From JBMOKT01 sp049323895 (lineage in GTDB: Bacteria > Bacillota > Peptococcia > Peptococcales > BICA1-8): DNA of 64,000 nt. The position numbers and the translations under genes are program-made. Position 1 is the stretch's first letter; every line of letters begins with the position of its first letter. Shown in pieces: positions 26,623 to 34,170 of this stretch. The DNA is taken from assembly GCA_049323895.1 (NCBI GenBank), contig JBMOKT010000013.1, positions 508,049 through 572,048 of the forward strand, in the 5' to 3' direction. The notes below the pieces were generated by a model. It did not search any database. It worked only from the letters and a program-made list of their open reading frames with translations, and was not told the origin of the DNA.

Positions 26623-27168
26623 TTACAAAATCTCACCTAAAACAACTTGGTCAGTTCCATCTATCTCTTGTAATTTGACCAAAATAATTTCTTTTTTGGA
26701 AGTAGGAATGTTTTTCCCGACAAAGTCCGCACGAATCGGGAGCTCCCGGTGCCCTCTGTCGATTAATACTGCAAGTTGGATAGAAAGAGGTCGTCCCAGG
26801 TCAATAATTGCATCTAAAGCAGCCCTGACAGTACGTCCAGTATATAAAACATCATCTACTAAAATGACCTTTTTCCCTGCTACCCCAAAGGGAATTTCCG
26901 TACCGTGAACAACTGGCTGATCACCGGCTGTAGTCAAATCGTCCCGATAAAGGGTAATATCCAGTTTCCCTACCTGAACCTGAACCCCTTCAATCTTCTT
27001 TATCTTTTGCACCAGCCTTTCTGCTATGGGTACGCCCCTTCTCCTGATTCCAATTAGAACAAGCCCCTCAATTCCTCTATTCTTTTCAATTATTTCGTGG
27101 GCTATCCTGGTAAGTGACCTGTTTAAGGCATCTCCATCCATGAGTATGGTTTTCTCTTTAATTTCCAT
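26623..27168 (-). CDS. pyrR: Bifunctional pyrimidine attenuation regulator / uracil phosphoribosyltransferase
   Basis: PyrR binds pyr mRNA leaders when UMP is abundant and so attenuates pyrimidine genes; it also has weak uracil phosphoribosyltransferase activity. The PRPP loop VILVDDVLYTGRTVRAA is at about residues 100-116, and the N-terminal RGVPIAERL and RDDLTT segments match the family. At 181 residues it is full length. Its ATG shares one base with the rluD stop (TAATG), so translation is coupled. The lspA-rluD-pyrR order is the Bacillus one, but no pyr biosynthetic genes follow; LysR copy 2 is next. Confidence 0.95.
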   Translation of the reverse strand: MEIKEKTILMDGDALNRSLTRIAHEIIEKNRGIEGLVLIGIRRRGVPIAERLVQKIKKIEGVQVQVGKLDITLYRDDLTTAGDQPVVHGTEIPFGVAGKKVILVDDVLYTGRTVRAALDAIIDLGRPLSIQLAVLIDRGHRELPIRADFVGKNIPTSKKEIILVKLQEIDGTDQVVLGEIL

Positions 27169-28088
27169 TATATCTCCTCCCTGCGTAAGTTTTCGAGGGT
27201 AGTATTAAATAGTTCCGGAAGGTCAACTGTAAACTCCAGTTTTTCCCCTTTTATAGGGTGTATAAAGCCAAGCAAATACGCATGCAGTGCTTGCCCGGTA
27301 AATCCCAGGTTATTCTTCTTATAACCATAGAGGGGATCACCTACTACAGGGTGATTGATATAAGCCATATGTACTCTGATTTGATGGGTTCGTCCTGTTT
27401 CCAATCTGCATTCTACAAAGGTTTGGCTCTTAAAACGCTCTTTAACCATATACCTTGTAATGGCAGTCTTAGAATTTTTCATGGTAACGGCCATTTTCTT
27501 GCGGTCTGAGGTATGCCGTCCAATGGGAGCATCTATTATACCCCCAGGTTCCGTTACCACTCCCTGGACTAAAGCCAGATAAGCACGCTCAATGGAATGC
27601 TCCTTAAACTGATTAGCCAAACCCCTGTGAGTAGCATCATTTTTACTAATAACAAGTAACCCGGAAGTATCTTTATCAATCCTGTGTACTATTCCGGGAC
27701 GCATGATACCATTGATTCCTGATAAATCTTTGCAATGAAATAAAAGGGCATTTACTAAGGTTGCCGAGTAATTGCCCGCTGCAGGGTGCACTACCATTCC
27801 TGCAGGTTTATTGACAACTACCAAGTCCCTATCCTCAAAAACTATATCTAAGGGAATATTTTCTGGCTCTATTACTACTGGTAAGGGTTCAGGTATTTCT
27901 GCCAGAATTATATCCTCTTCTTTTAAATTATAATTTGACTTAACAACATTATTATTTACTTTAATCTGCCCTTCTCCTATTAACTTTTGTACATAGGATC
28001 GGGAAATGCCTTGGATATTTGTACTGATAAAAACATCCAAGCGCTGGTCCTGTTCTTCATCAGAAATAATAAATGTAAAGGATTCCAC
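27168..28088 (-). CDS. rluD: RluD-family 23S rRNA pseudouridine synthase
   Basis: The enzyme isomerises uridines in large-subunit rRNA. An N-terminal S4 RNA-binding domain (RLDVFISTNIQGISRSYVQKL) precedes the catalytic domain with HRIDKDTSGLLV, which carries the catalytic Asp, and GRTHQIRVHM. The 306 residues are typical. It overlaps pyrR by one base downstream and lspA by one base upstream, so the three genes form a tight operon. It corresponds to Bacillus ylyB; the exact target uridines cannot be told from sequence. Confidence 0.93.
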   Translation of the reverse strand: MESFTFIISDEEQDQRLDVFISTNIQGISRSYVQKLIGEGQIKVNNNVVKSNYNLKEEDIILAEIPEPLPVVIEPENIPLDIVFEDRDLVVVNKPAGMVVHPAAGNYSATLVNALLFHCKDLSGINGIMRPGIVHRIDKDTSGLLVISKNDATHRGLANQFKEHSIERAYLALVQGVVTEPGGIIDAPIGRHTSDRKKMAVTMKNSKTAITRYMVKERFKSQTFVECRLETGRTHQIRVHMAYINHPVVGDPLYGYKKNNLGFTGQALHAYLLGFIHPIKGEKLEFTVDLPELFNTTLENLRREEI

Positions 28089-28528
28089 TATAATTCCTCC
28101 CCATGGAAGAGAAGCCGATAGGCTACGTAAATCATTCCTATTACAACAGCTGAATCAGCAATATTAAATACAGGCCAAATTCTAAAATCAAAAAAATCGG
28201 TAACGGTTCCTACCCTTAATCTATCAATAAAGTTGCCCAATGCTCCACCAACAACCAGACCTAAACATATTTTTAATAATTTTTGCTCTGGTTTTAATTG
28301 GCTATATAAATAAATTAAAGCAGCTAAAATTATTATGGTTATTATTATGAAAAAAATTCTCTGGTTCGCTAAAAGACCAAAGGCAGCCCCTGGATTTTCT
28401 ATATAGGTCAAGTGAAAAACCTTAGGGATAATGGGAATGCTCTCGTATAAGGCCATTTTGCTTTTCACAATGTATTTAGTTCCTTGATCTACTGCTAAGA
28501 CTAATAATGCTGTCAGCCAAAAAGACAA
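28088..28528 (-). CDS. lspA: Lipoprotein signal peptidase (signal peptidase II)
   Basis: LspA cleaves the signal peptide of prolipoproteins after lipid attachment. Four membrane helices are visible in 146 residues. The two catalytic aspartates lie in GNFIDRL and FNIADSAV, and the NPGAAFG motif is present. I use the TTG at 28528, which follows a GGGGTGA site. The product would process the lipoproteins encoded in this window (TupA, LivK and TctC homologues). It is the first gene of the lspA-rluD-pyrR operon. Confidence 0.95.
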   Translation of the reverse strand: MSFWLTALLVLAVDQGTKYIVKSKMALYESIPIIPKVFHLTYIENPGAAFGLLANQRIFFIIITIIILAALIYLYSQLKPEQKLLKICLGLVVGGALGNFIDRLRVGTVTDFFDFRIWPVFNIADSAVVIGMIYVAYRLLFHGEEL

Positions 28529-28594
28529 TTAAAGTCACCCCTTAAATTTTTCTATACTTCCTAATTTTAGCATAAATAAAATTACTATGATACT

Positions 28595-28618
28595 GAAAAA
28601 ACGCCGAAATGGCGTTTT
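28595..28618 (-). terminator. Intrinsic terminator after the membrane-protein gene
   Basis: On the minus strand ACGCC pairs with GGCGT around ATTTC, followed by TTTTTC. It separates lspA from the upstream gene at 28644. The adjoining GTGGCTAGTTTTA resembles part of the 83-bp dispersed repeat. Confidence 0.7.
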
Positions 28619-28643
28619 AAGTGGCTAGTTTTACAGCTGCAAG

Positions 28644-29231
28644 TTAGGACTTTTTAACTGTTGTTAATCTTGTGATGTGGTTTGCCCACAAATCGGGCCG
28701 GGATACCTCAAAATTAAAGTCACTTTTAAATAATAAGCCTTCCATCTTAATTTTTATTATTCCTTGGGATAAATTGGTCAACATACTTACCATAGAAGTA
28801 AGCTGGGGCAAATTTGGTGACTTATGCTCCAACATAGGCTGGAGTCGTTTTATTTCCTTTTGTGCCTTTTCATCCTTCTCATTTATCAGTACCTCTGCCA
28901 CATCAGTTAAAAGGAGGGAGAATTCAATTTTATTGTGGTTAATAAAAATCAATTTGCTTGTTGTCAGATACAACTTTCCGCTGATTAAATTATTGCCTAG
29001 GTATTTTACTTTACCTTCACTTAAAATAGTATCCTTTATTCCAAATGCTTCTGCTGTATTCTTTAAACAGATGTCGGAGATAAAGGGTAAATGGTACGTC
29101 AGTAAAAATACCAGTATTGCCATAAGGATACCTAAATTATAGTTGACTGCAGCTGCAATCAAAAGCCCCATCAAAGGGCCAAAGGAAAATGCCAGTATTT
29201 TTATAATAAAGCGGTCTGCATAAAGGTACAT
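28644..29231 (-). CDS. Membrane protein with a probable PH-like (GRAM) domain
   Basis: I do not recognise the family. The 195-residue protein starts with two adjacent hydrophobic helices (about residues 8-28 and 33-50) and continues as a soluble domain beginning ILSEGKVKYLGNNLISGKLYLTTSKLIFI. That pattern of strands with GxLYLTxxxLIF is characteristic of GRAM/PH-like domains, which often bind lipids or membranes. It ends 2 bases... directly after the yteA-like gene's stop region and is probably co-transcribed with it. A membrane-associated role is inferred only from topology. Confidence 0.6.
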   Translation of the reverse strand: MYLYADRFIIKILAFSFGPLMGLLIAAAVNYNLGILMAILVFLLTYHLPFISDICLKNTAEAFGIKDTILSEGKVKYLGNNLISGKLYLTTSKLIFINHNKIEFSLLLTDVAEVLINEKDEKAQKEIKRLQPMLEHKSPNLPQLTSMVSMLTNLSQGIIKIKMEGLLFKSDFNFEVSRPDLWANHITRLTTVKKS

Positions 29232-29966
29232 CTAATCATCCGATTCCCGATTGTATATTTCCTGGGGAGGCGCTTCATCATCAAGTCCTTCAAAATCTTG
29301 ATAGAATTGACCATCTTCATCTTTATACACAGGAATTTGTTCATAACGTTCAACCGCTCCCTGGTCTTCATCAAAATCATAGTAGGCGTTATTGTAATTT
29401 AAAACATTGCCTATATCACTGGGTGATTCTGACGTTCCATACCTTGCTACCGATTGCCAGGCATCCTCACCGTCAAACATATTTTTATCTACTCCCTGCC
29501 CCAGTGTTTCTTCAGGTGTGTCATTGGTTTCTCCACCGAAAGGAGGCATCACAACCTGTTCTTCAATGGGTCTGCGAGCCTTGACATTATATTTAGCACC
29601 ATCCTCCCATTCTTCCTCACGACACTTGACACACATAGTAGTTAAAGGAATTGTCTCCAGCCTTTCCTCAGGAATAGGCTGCCCGCATTTATCGCAGATA
29701 CCGTAATTTCCTTGTTTTAGTTTTTCCATGGCATCTTCTACTTTTTCAATTTGCTGCAGGGCATATGTTTTAAATCCTATATCCTTGCCCCGTTCGTAAA
29801 CTTCACTGGCAATATCTCCAGGATGGTTATCATAAAGGGAAAGCTCGGAAATTGTTTCTCCCAGCGGGTCATTTAATCCTTGGTCTAAAGAGTTAATAAG
29901 TTCACTATACTCCTCTTTAAGCTGCTCTAACTTTCTTCTATAGGTTTCCTTGGTCAGACTGTCCAT
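29232..29966 (-). CDS. yteA: TraR/DksA-type zinc finger protein, YteA family
   Basis: The first 110 residues are a coiled-coil followed by a four-cysteine zinc finger (CDKCGQPIPEERLE and CVKC), the DksA/TraR C4 type. The rest is acidic and disordered, rich in Asp, Glu and Tyr, as in YteA of sporulating Firmicutes. DksA proteins enter the RNA polymerase secondary channel, but YteA's precise role is uncertain. The 244-residue length fits. Its stop and the start of the following membrane-protein gene are adjacent, which suggests one transcript. Confidence 0.85.
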   Translation of the reverse strand: MDSLTKETYRRKLEQLKEEYSELINSLDQGLNDPLGETISELSLYDNHPGDIASEVYERGKDIGFKTYALQQIEKVEDAMEKLKQGNYGICDKCGQPIPEERLETIPLTTMCVKCREEEWEDGAKYNVKARRPIEEQVVMPPFGGETNDTPEETLGQGVDKNMFDGEDAWQSVARYGTSESPSDIGNVLNYNNAYYDFDEDQGAVERYEQIPVYKDEDGQFYQDFEGLDDEAPPQEIYNRESDD

Positions 29967-29979
29967 TTTGAATCCTCCT

Positions 29980-30142
29980 TTACTTTATTACATGAACTAC
30001 CTCATCAACCGGTCTCTTGGCAGGAGGCTGCGCTTCTTTTTCTCCATATCCAAATGATATTATTGCTACAGGTCGATAATGATTTGGCATTGCCTAAAAT
30101 ACTTCTTCTTTCTCTAATGGCATCTAAAACATCCTTAGTCAT
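29980..30142 (-). pseudogene. Remnant of a nitroreductase-family gene with a large internal deletion
   Basis: A good AGGAGG site and ATG at 30142 open a frame reading MTKDVLDAIRERRSI, the usual nitroreductase N-terminus. About 45 bases on, homology jumps to another frame: MPNHYRPVAIISFGYGEKE, then PPAKRPVDEVVHVIK and a stop at 29980. That is the normal C-terminal end of the same family. A functional member has about 170 residues, so some 350 bases are missing at the junction and the two ends are out of frame. It is a clear relic, lying between yteA and the DUF5665 gene. Confidence 0.8.
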
Positions 30143-30218
30143 AAAAAAACCTCCTTCACTGGGAACATCCTATTTTAGAATTTAGAAATTTGATGTTAAA
30201 TGAGAGTGTCCCCCTTCC

Positions 30219-30515
30219 TTAATATTTTGGGACACGGGCGTTATTTTGGACCATCCTTACAATATCAGCAATAAAATCACCTATTACAGGCAGTTTAAGC
30301 ATTACTAGTTTTTGCAGGAAATAAAGCATTATAGCAAAAAGAATGGAAAAACCAATGGCTGTACCCAATCCCCGGGCTACGCCCGCAATAAAATTAATCC
30401 AAAGAAGTCTCTTAGGATTGTGCAATAACTCTACATATTCTGCCAGCTTCATTTTCTCCATATCCATCGATAATTTTTCCACTAGTACCTCTAACTTTTT
30501 AGTAGAGTTAAACAT
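30219..30515 (-). CDS. DUF5665-like small membrane protein
   Basis: This 98-residue protein begins MFNSTKKLEVLVEKLS, has the segment MKLAEYVELLHNPKRLLWINFIAGVARGLGTAIGF typical of DUF5665-type proteins, and one or two membrane helices up to residue 75. The ATG at 30515 is chosen for its GGAGG site; an in-frame extension to 30554 has no homology. The function of the family is unknown; it is common in spore-forming Clostridia. It is a single gene, with a partial copy of the GGGGACA repeat just past its stop. Confidence 0.75.
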   Translation of the reverse strand: MFNSTKKLEVLVEKLSMDMEKMKLAEYVELLHNPKRLLWINFIAGVARGLGTAIGFSILFAIMLYFLQKLVMLKLPVIGDFIADIVRMVQNNARVPKY

Positions 30516-30578
30516 ATAATTCCTCCCAATCTTAGTGTCATTGTCCCCATTCACTACAAAAAAAATACCGGGAAATAA

Positions 30579-30617
30579 ACAAAACTGAGCTTACTCAGTT
30601 TTGTGGTCAATAGTCGA
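30579..30617. repeat. Short dispersed hairpin repeat, copy B
   Basis: ACAAAACTGAG pairs with CTCAGTTTTGT around CTTA, followed by GGTCAATAGTCGATA. The same elements occur at 13849-13890. The hairpin could also act as a weak terminator on the minus strand. Confidence 0.6.
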
Positions 30618-30638
30618 TAAAAACAAAAAAATTATACA

Positions 30639-30667
30639 TAGACAAGGGGAAAGAATAATACTATAAT
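30639..30667 (+). promoter_or_regulatory. Sigma-A type promoter for the tupA leader
   Basis: TAGACA and TATAAT are separated by exactly 17 bases. The -10 box is perfect and the -35 differs at one position. Transcription should start near 30674, about ten bases before the conserved riboswitch core. Confidence 0.7.
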
Positions 30668-30683
30668 ATATTTAACTTAATAT

Positions 30684-30790
30684 ACCCGAGCTTGATATTC
30701 CTAAAGGTCTTTGCCAATGGAGTACAAGCCTGTAGGGTATTGCTGGAAACAGCAATGCCTCCCATTGCGGAAAGGGAATGAAGTTTTAGA
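30684..30790 (+). ncRNA. Moco/Tuco-type riboswitch aptamer
   Basis: The leader of the tungstate-binding protein gene has the features of the molybdenum/tungsten cofactor RNA motif: an early CCGAGC, a hairpin TTGCTG-GAAA-CAGCAA, and the conserved 3' part TGCCTCCCATTGCGGAAAGG. Helices can be drawn between CAATGG (30715-30720) and CCATTG (30762-30767), and between ATTCC (30697-30701) and GGAAT (30775-30779). The gene it precedes binds tungstate, and the window encodes two AORs that should need the tungsten cofactor, so sensing of tungsten cofactor (Tuco) is the likely role. This was judged by eye, without a covariance model. Confidence 0.7.
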
Positions 30791-30803
30791 TGATCGACTT
30801 AGT

Positions 30804-30828
30804 ATGCCTTCTTCCGAAGGCATTTTCT
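30804..30828 (+). terminator. Terminator hairpin of the riboswitch leader
   Basis: ATGCCTTC pairs with GAAGGCAT around TTCC, followed by TTTCTATTCT. Lying just past the aptamer, it is the probable expression platform. Confidence 0.65.
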
Positions 30829-30844
30829 ATTCTCAGGCTTATTT

Positions 30845-30871
30845 CCTGCCGCGTTGGGCAGGATTTTTTTT
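30845..30871 (+). terminator. Second leader terminator
   Basis: CCTGCC pairs with GGCAGG, followed by A and eight T. It is the stronger of the two intrinsic terminators between the aptamer and tupA. Confidence 0.8.
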
Positions 30872-30894
30872 GCCCCCCCTTAAAAACAAACTGT

Positions 30895-30960
30895 ACCGCT
30901 GCAACCCCTTAGTTGCCCAAAGGGATGAAATATTCCTTAAAAACCTTGGGGGCTGCGGTG
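30895..30960 (+). other. Second structured leader segment
   Basis: CCGC (30896-30899) and CCCC (30905-30908) can pair with GCGG (30955-30958) and GGGG (30948-30951), enclosing TTGCCCAAAGGGATGAAAT. That inner stretch resembles the end of the upstream aptamer (TTGCGGAAAGGGAATGAA). It may be a degenerate second copy or another RNA element. Confidence 0.4.
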
Positions 30961-31052
30961 TAAATATATTTGGAGGTGATATAGCCAATTGACTTAGGCT
31001 ATCTTAATAAAAAAGGTTATTCAAATTACATATTCATTCAGGAGGTACTATC

Positions 31053-31883
31053 ATGAAAAAGATATTGAGTTTACTTTTGATTGTTGCCCTTATATTTGCA
31101 CTTGCTGGTTGTACTAAAAAGGAAGAACCAAAGGCTGCTGCACCAGAAGAGCCAAAAAATAAGAAACTAGTCTTGTCTACCACTACCAGTACACAAGATA
31201 CAGGACTTCTTGACACACTACTGCCGGAGTTTGAGAAAAAAACCGGCTACCAGGTTGATGTTATATCACAGGGAACTGGACAAGCTCTAAAAACAGGTGA
31301 ACTTGGCGACTGTGACGTTGTTCTTGTGCACGCCAGAGCTTCCGAGGATAAATTTGTAGCTGATGGGTTTGGAGTTAATCGCAAAGATGTTATGTATAAT
31401 GACTTTATAATTGTGGGACCAGAAAATGACCCTGCCGGTGTTAAAGGGCTGGGATTAAACGATGCTTTAAAAAACATTTCTGAAAAAGGTGAGTTTTTAT
31501 CAAGGGGGGATGATTCGGGTACCCATAAGAAAGAATTGCAGCTATGGAAAGAAGTTAATATAAAACCTGAAGGAAACTGGTATCTTGCTGTAAATAAGGG
31601 AATGGGCGACACTTTGGTTATGGCTAATGAAAAGGGAAGCTATACATTAACTGATAGAGGTACGTACCTTAGTATGAAGGACAAGCTTAAGCTTGTAATT
31701 ATAGTAGAAGGTGCTCCACCCCTACTGAATCCATACGGTATTATCGCTGTAAATCCCGAGAAACATCCCTCTATAAATTATGAAGGTGCAATGGCACTGA
31801 TTGAGTTTATTACTTCCCAAGAGGGTAAGGATATTATTAATAATTTTAAAGTGAATGGTGAACAATTGTTTTTTGCAGAATAA
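31053..31883 (+). CDS. tupA: Tungstate-binding lipoprotein TupA
   Basis: TupA is the extracellular substrate-binding lipoprotein of a tungstate ABC importer. The N-terminus has a signal peptide ending in LAGC, the lipobox. Family motifs follow: STTTSTQDTGLLD near residue 48, RGDDSGTHKKE near 155, and TDRGTYL near 205, which shape the oxyanion pocket. At 276 residues it is full length. AGGAGG precedes the ATG. The promoter, riboswitch and terminators upstream suggest control by tungsten status. The permease and ATPase genes (tupB, tupC) that normally follow are absent here, so it must work with components encoded elsewhere. Confidence 0.9.
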   Translation: MKKILSLLLIVALIFALAGCTKKEEPKAAAPEEPKNKKLVLSTTTSTQDTGLLDTLLPEFEKKTGYQVDVISQGTGQALKTGELGDCDVVLVHARASEDKFVADGFGVNRKDVMYNDFIIVGPENDPAGVKGLGLNDALKNISEKGEFLSRGDDSGTHKKELQLWKEVNIKPEGNWYLAVNKGMGDTLVMANEKGSYTLTDRGTYLSMKDKLKLVIIVEGAPPLLNPYGIIAVNPEKHPSINYEGAMALIEFITSQEGKDIINNFKVNGEQLFFAE

Positions 31884-32156
31884 GGAAAGCCACAGATAAA
31901 CACGGATGCATACAGATAAGACATATAATATTTAGCTAGGCTCCAATATGGAATCTTCAAGTATGCTTTTCTTCGCAAATAGTAGTACAGATTAAATGCA
32001 GAACTAGAAGTTTGATGGAAAATACGCCTAATAATAAAACAATCGTTCAAGTATTTGATGGGCATGAGTTTTGATTGGAGTAGAAGTATAAGGCTGGTCA
32101 AAAGTGGTAGATGGCAAGGCGCTTAAGAGCCTCTAAACCGCAGGCGTAATAAGTTG
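31884..32156. other. Non-coding stretch downstream of tupA
   Basis: No gene or partial tupB was recognised here. The segment has no long open frame and no clear terminator. It ends at a GGGGACA hairpin repeat. CCACAGATAAACACGGAT near its start resembles a word at 46935-46955. Confidence 0.4.
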
Positions 32157-32206
32157 GGGACATTCCTCATCTATTAAGAATTTCTTACTAGAGAGGAGTG
32201 TCCCCT
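32157..32206. repeat. GGGGACA hairpin repeat, copy 1
   Basis: GGGGACATTCCTC pairs imperfectly with GAGGAGTGTCCCC, followed by TTTCCTT. A second copy lies at 43430-43477 and a half copy at 30204-30220. Such GTCCCC hairpins occur as dispersed REP-like elements in many Firmicutes. Confidence 0.75.
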
Positions 32207-32239
32207 TTCCTTTTTTAGTTGAGGATTTTAATTATATAG

Positions 32240-33607
32240 TTAATTAGTCAATGATTGTATCGGCGCCGGTATCCTCCCCCCTCTGGCTATAAAGCCATGG
32301 GAACTGAACTTATTAACCGGCATTATGGGAGCATGACCTAAGAGCCCGCCAAAGACAACCATCTCCCCTACCTGTTTGCCAGGTACGGGGATAATACGAA
32401 CCGCAGTGGTTTTCTTATTAATCATACCAATGGCTGCTTCATCAGCGATAATTGCTGAGAGAGTGGCAGCACTGGTATCACCAGGAACAGCTATCATATC
32501 CAGACCAACAGAGCACACACATGTCATTGCTTCCAGCTTATTAATATCCAATGCTCCGTCTTCTACAGCCCGAATCATGCCTGCATCTTCACTGACAGGG
32601 ATGAATGCACCGCTTAACCCTCCTACATAGGAGGATGCCATGGCACCACCTTTTTTAACTGCATCATTAAGCATAGCCAGGGCTGCGGTAGTCCCATGGG
32701 TACCGCATCTTTCCAGACCCATAGCCTCTAAAATATCAGCCACACTATCCCCTATAGCCGGGGTGGGAGCCAGGGATAAATCAACAATACCAAAAGGCAG
32801 ACCCAATCTTCTTGCCGCCTCTTTCCCCACCAGTTCTCCCATCCGGGTTATTTTAAAAGCAGTTTCCTTTATTCTGCTTGCCAATACCCCAAAAGTAGCA
32901 TCTGGATACTTCTTGACAACATTGAGAACAACTCCAGGACCGCTGACACCAACATTAATTACTCCCTCCGGTTCCCCCACTCCGTGGAATGCTCCCGCCA
33001 TAAAGGGGTTATCCTCGGGTACGTTACAAAATACAACCAGCTTGGCACAACCCAGGCCATCCTTTTCTTTAGTAAGTTCTGCAGTTTCTTTTATAATTTC
33101 ACCCATTATTTTAACGGCGTCCATATTTATACCCGCTTTAGTGGTTCCTATGTTAATAGATGAACAAACCCGCTCCGTCCGGGCAAGACTTTGGGGGATG
33201 GATTTAATTAGTTTTTCATCACCTCTAGTCATACCTTTGTGTACTAAAGCGGAAAATCCTCCGATAAAATTAACCCCTACTTCAGCTGCAGCTTTATCCA
33301 TGCTGACAGCAATATCAACAAAATTATCTGTTTCACATGCCTCGGCAACAATAGCAATGGGAGTTACAGAAATCCTTTTATTTATAATGGGTATACCGTA
33401 TTCCCGTTCAATCTGCTCTCCTGTTTTTACCAAGTTTTCAGCGTTTCTTGTAATTTTATCGTAAATTTTCTGGCTGGTTACCTTTACATCACTGCCGGAA
33501 CAGTCCCTAAGGGATATGCCCATGGTAATAGTACGGATATCCAGGTTTTCAGCCTCCACCATCCTTATCGTTTCTAAAATTTCCTCAGTAGTTATAGAAA
33601 TAGGCAT
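32240..33607 (-). CDS. PFL family protein (UPF0210/DUF711)
   Basis: The 455-residue protein belongs to the UPF0210 family, whose fold resembles glycyl-radical enzymes, although family members lack a proven activity. It begins MPISITTEEILETIRM and carries ENLDIRTITMGISLRDC, GGFSALVHKGMTRGDEKLI and NIGTTKAGINMDAV. The gene follows an ACT-domain gene by 15 bases; this two-gene unit is conserved across Firmicutes and Archaea and is likely functional as a pair. It is cytoplasmic by sequence. No substrate is known to me. Confidence 0.92.
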   Translation of the reverse strand: MPISITTEEILETIRMVEAENLDIRTITMGISLRDCSGSDVKVTSQKIYDKITRNAENLVKTGEQIEREYGIPIINKRISVTPIAIVAEACETDNFVDIAVSMDKAAAEVGVNFIGGFSALVHKGMTRGDEKLIKSIPQSLARTERVCSSINIGTTKAGINMDAVKIMGEIIKETAELTKEKDGLGCAKLVVFCNVPEDNPFMAGAFHGVGEPEGVINVGVSGPGVVLNVVKKYPDATFGVLASRIKETAFKITRMGELVGKEAARRLGLPFGIVDLSLAPTPAIGDSVADILEAMGLERCGTHGTTAALAMLNDAVKKGGAMASSYVGGLSGAFIPVSEDAGMIRAVEDGALDINKLEAMTCVCSVGLDMIAVPGDTSAATLSAIIADEAAIGMINKKTTAVRIIPVPGKQVGEMVVFGGLLGHAPIMPVNKFSSHGFIARGGRIPAPIQSLTN

Positions 33608-33622
33608 TATTTTTCCCCCCCT

Positions 33623-33910
33623 TTAAATTCGGTGCATAAACTGGAAAACATCCTCGTGCTGCGCAGATATTTTTACACCTATTTCATTTCCTTTTTCCTC
33701 TAGCTTAGTCCTTAGGGTGTTAAAATCAACGTTGGCCTTGGCGATATCAACAATCATAATCATAGTAAAAAATTCCTGCAAAATAGTCTGGCTGATATCT
33801 AAAATATTGGCATTTAAACCAGATAACACATTGGCGACACCGGCTATTATGCCTACTTTGTCTTTACCGACAACTGTAACAACTATTCGCGTACTTCCTT
33901 TAACCTGCAT
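33623..33910 (-). CDS. ACT domain protein (UPF0237, GcvR-like)
   Basis: This 95-residue protein is a single ACT domain (TRIVVTVVGKDKVGIIAGVANVLSGLNANILDISQ), the fold that binds amino acids or other small regulators. It is the constant partner of the UPF0210 gene downstream and probably regulates that protein. A GGGGGAAA site precedes the ATG. By family it dimerises through side-by-side beta sheets. Ligand is unknown. Confidence 0.92.
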   Translation of the reverse strand: MQVKGSTRIVVTVVGKDKVGIIAGVANVLSGLNANILDISQTILQEFFTMIMIVDIAKANVDFNTLRTKLEEKGNEIGVKISAQHEDVFQFMHRI

Positions 33911-33983
33911 AGTATTTCCCCCTTGTTAAAAAAATGAAAATTAAACATAGTATATTCAACAATTTTGGACAAAATCCTCCTGG

Positions 33984-34067
33984 TAAAAAACCGCCTGCGG
34001 CGTTTAGTGGCTAGTAAAACACATTAAAAAAGCTGTACTGGGCTAGTTATCCACAACTAAAAATTTA
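33984..34067 (+). repeat. Dispersed 83-bp repeat, copy 2
   Basis: This matches the reverse complement of 19522-19603 with about six differences and one gap. It lies in the gap between the ACT and MFS genes. Confidence 0.85.
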
Positions 34068-34083
34068 ATTTTTGCTAAACGGT

Positions 34084-34124
34084 AAAAAACTTGAACAAAT
34101 CCAAAATGCAAATTTGTTAAAGTT
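34084..34124 (-). terminator. Probable terminator after the MFS gene
   Basis: On the minus strand AACTTTAACAAAT pairs, with one mismatch, with ATTTGTTCAAGTT and is followed by TTTTA. It is about 45 bases past the MFS stop. Confidence 0.6.
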
Positions 34125-34170
34125 TCAATTCGTCAATTCGTCTTCTGGTCCTGCGTAAGTTGCTAAATGA

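Noticed and set aside
30711..30992. Open frame of 93 codons on the plus strand
   Set aside because: It runs through the riboswitch and both terminators and shows no protein-like pattern.
32640..33464. Open frame of 274 codons antisense to the PFL gene
   Set aside because: It is a shadow of a well-supported conserved gene and has no ribosome binding site or recognisable domain.
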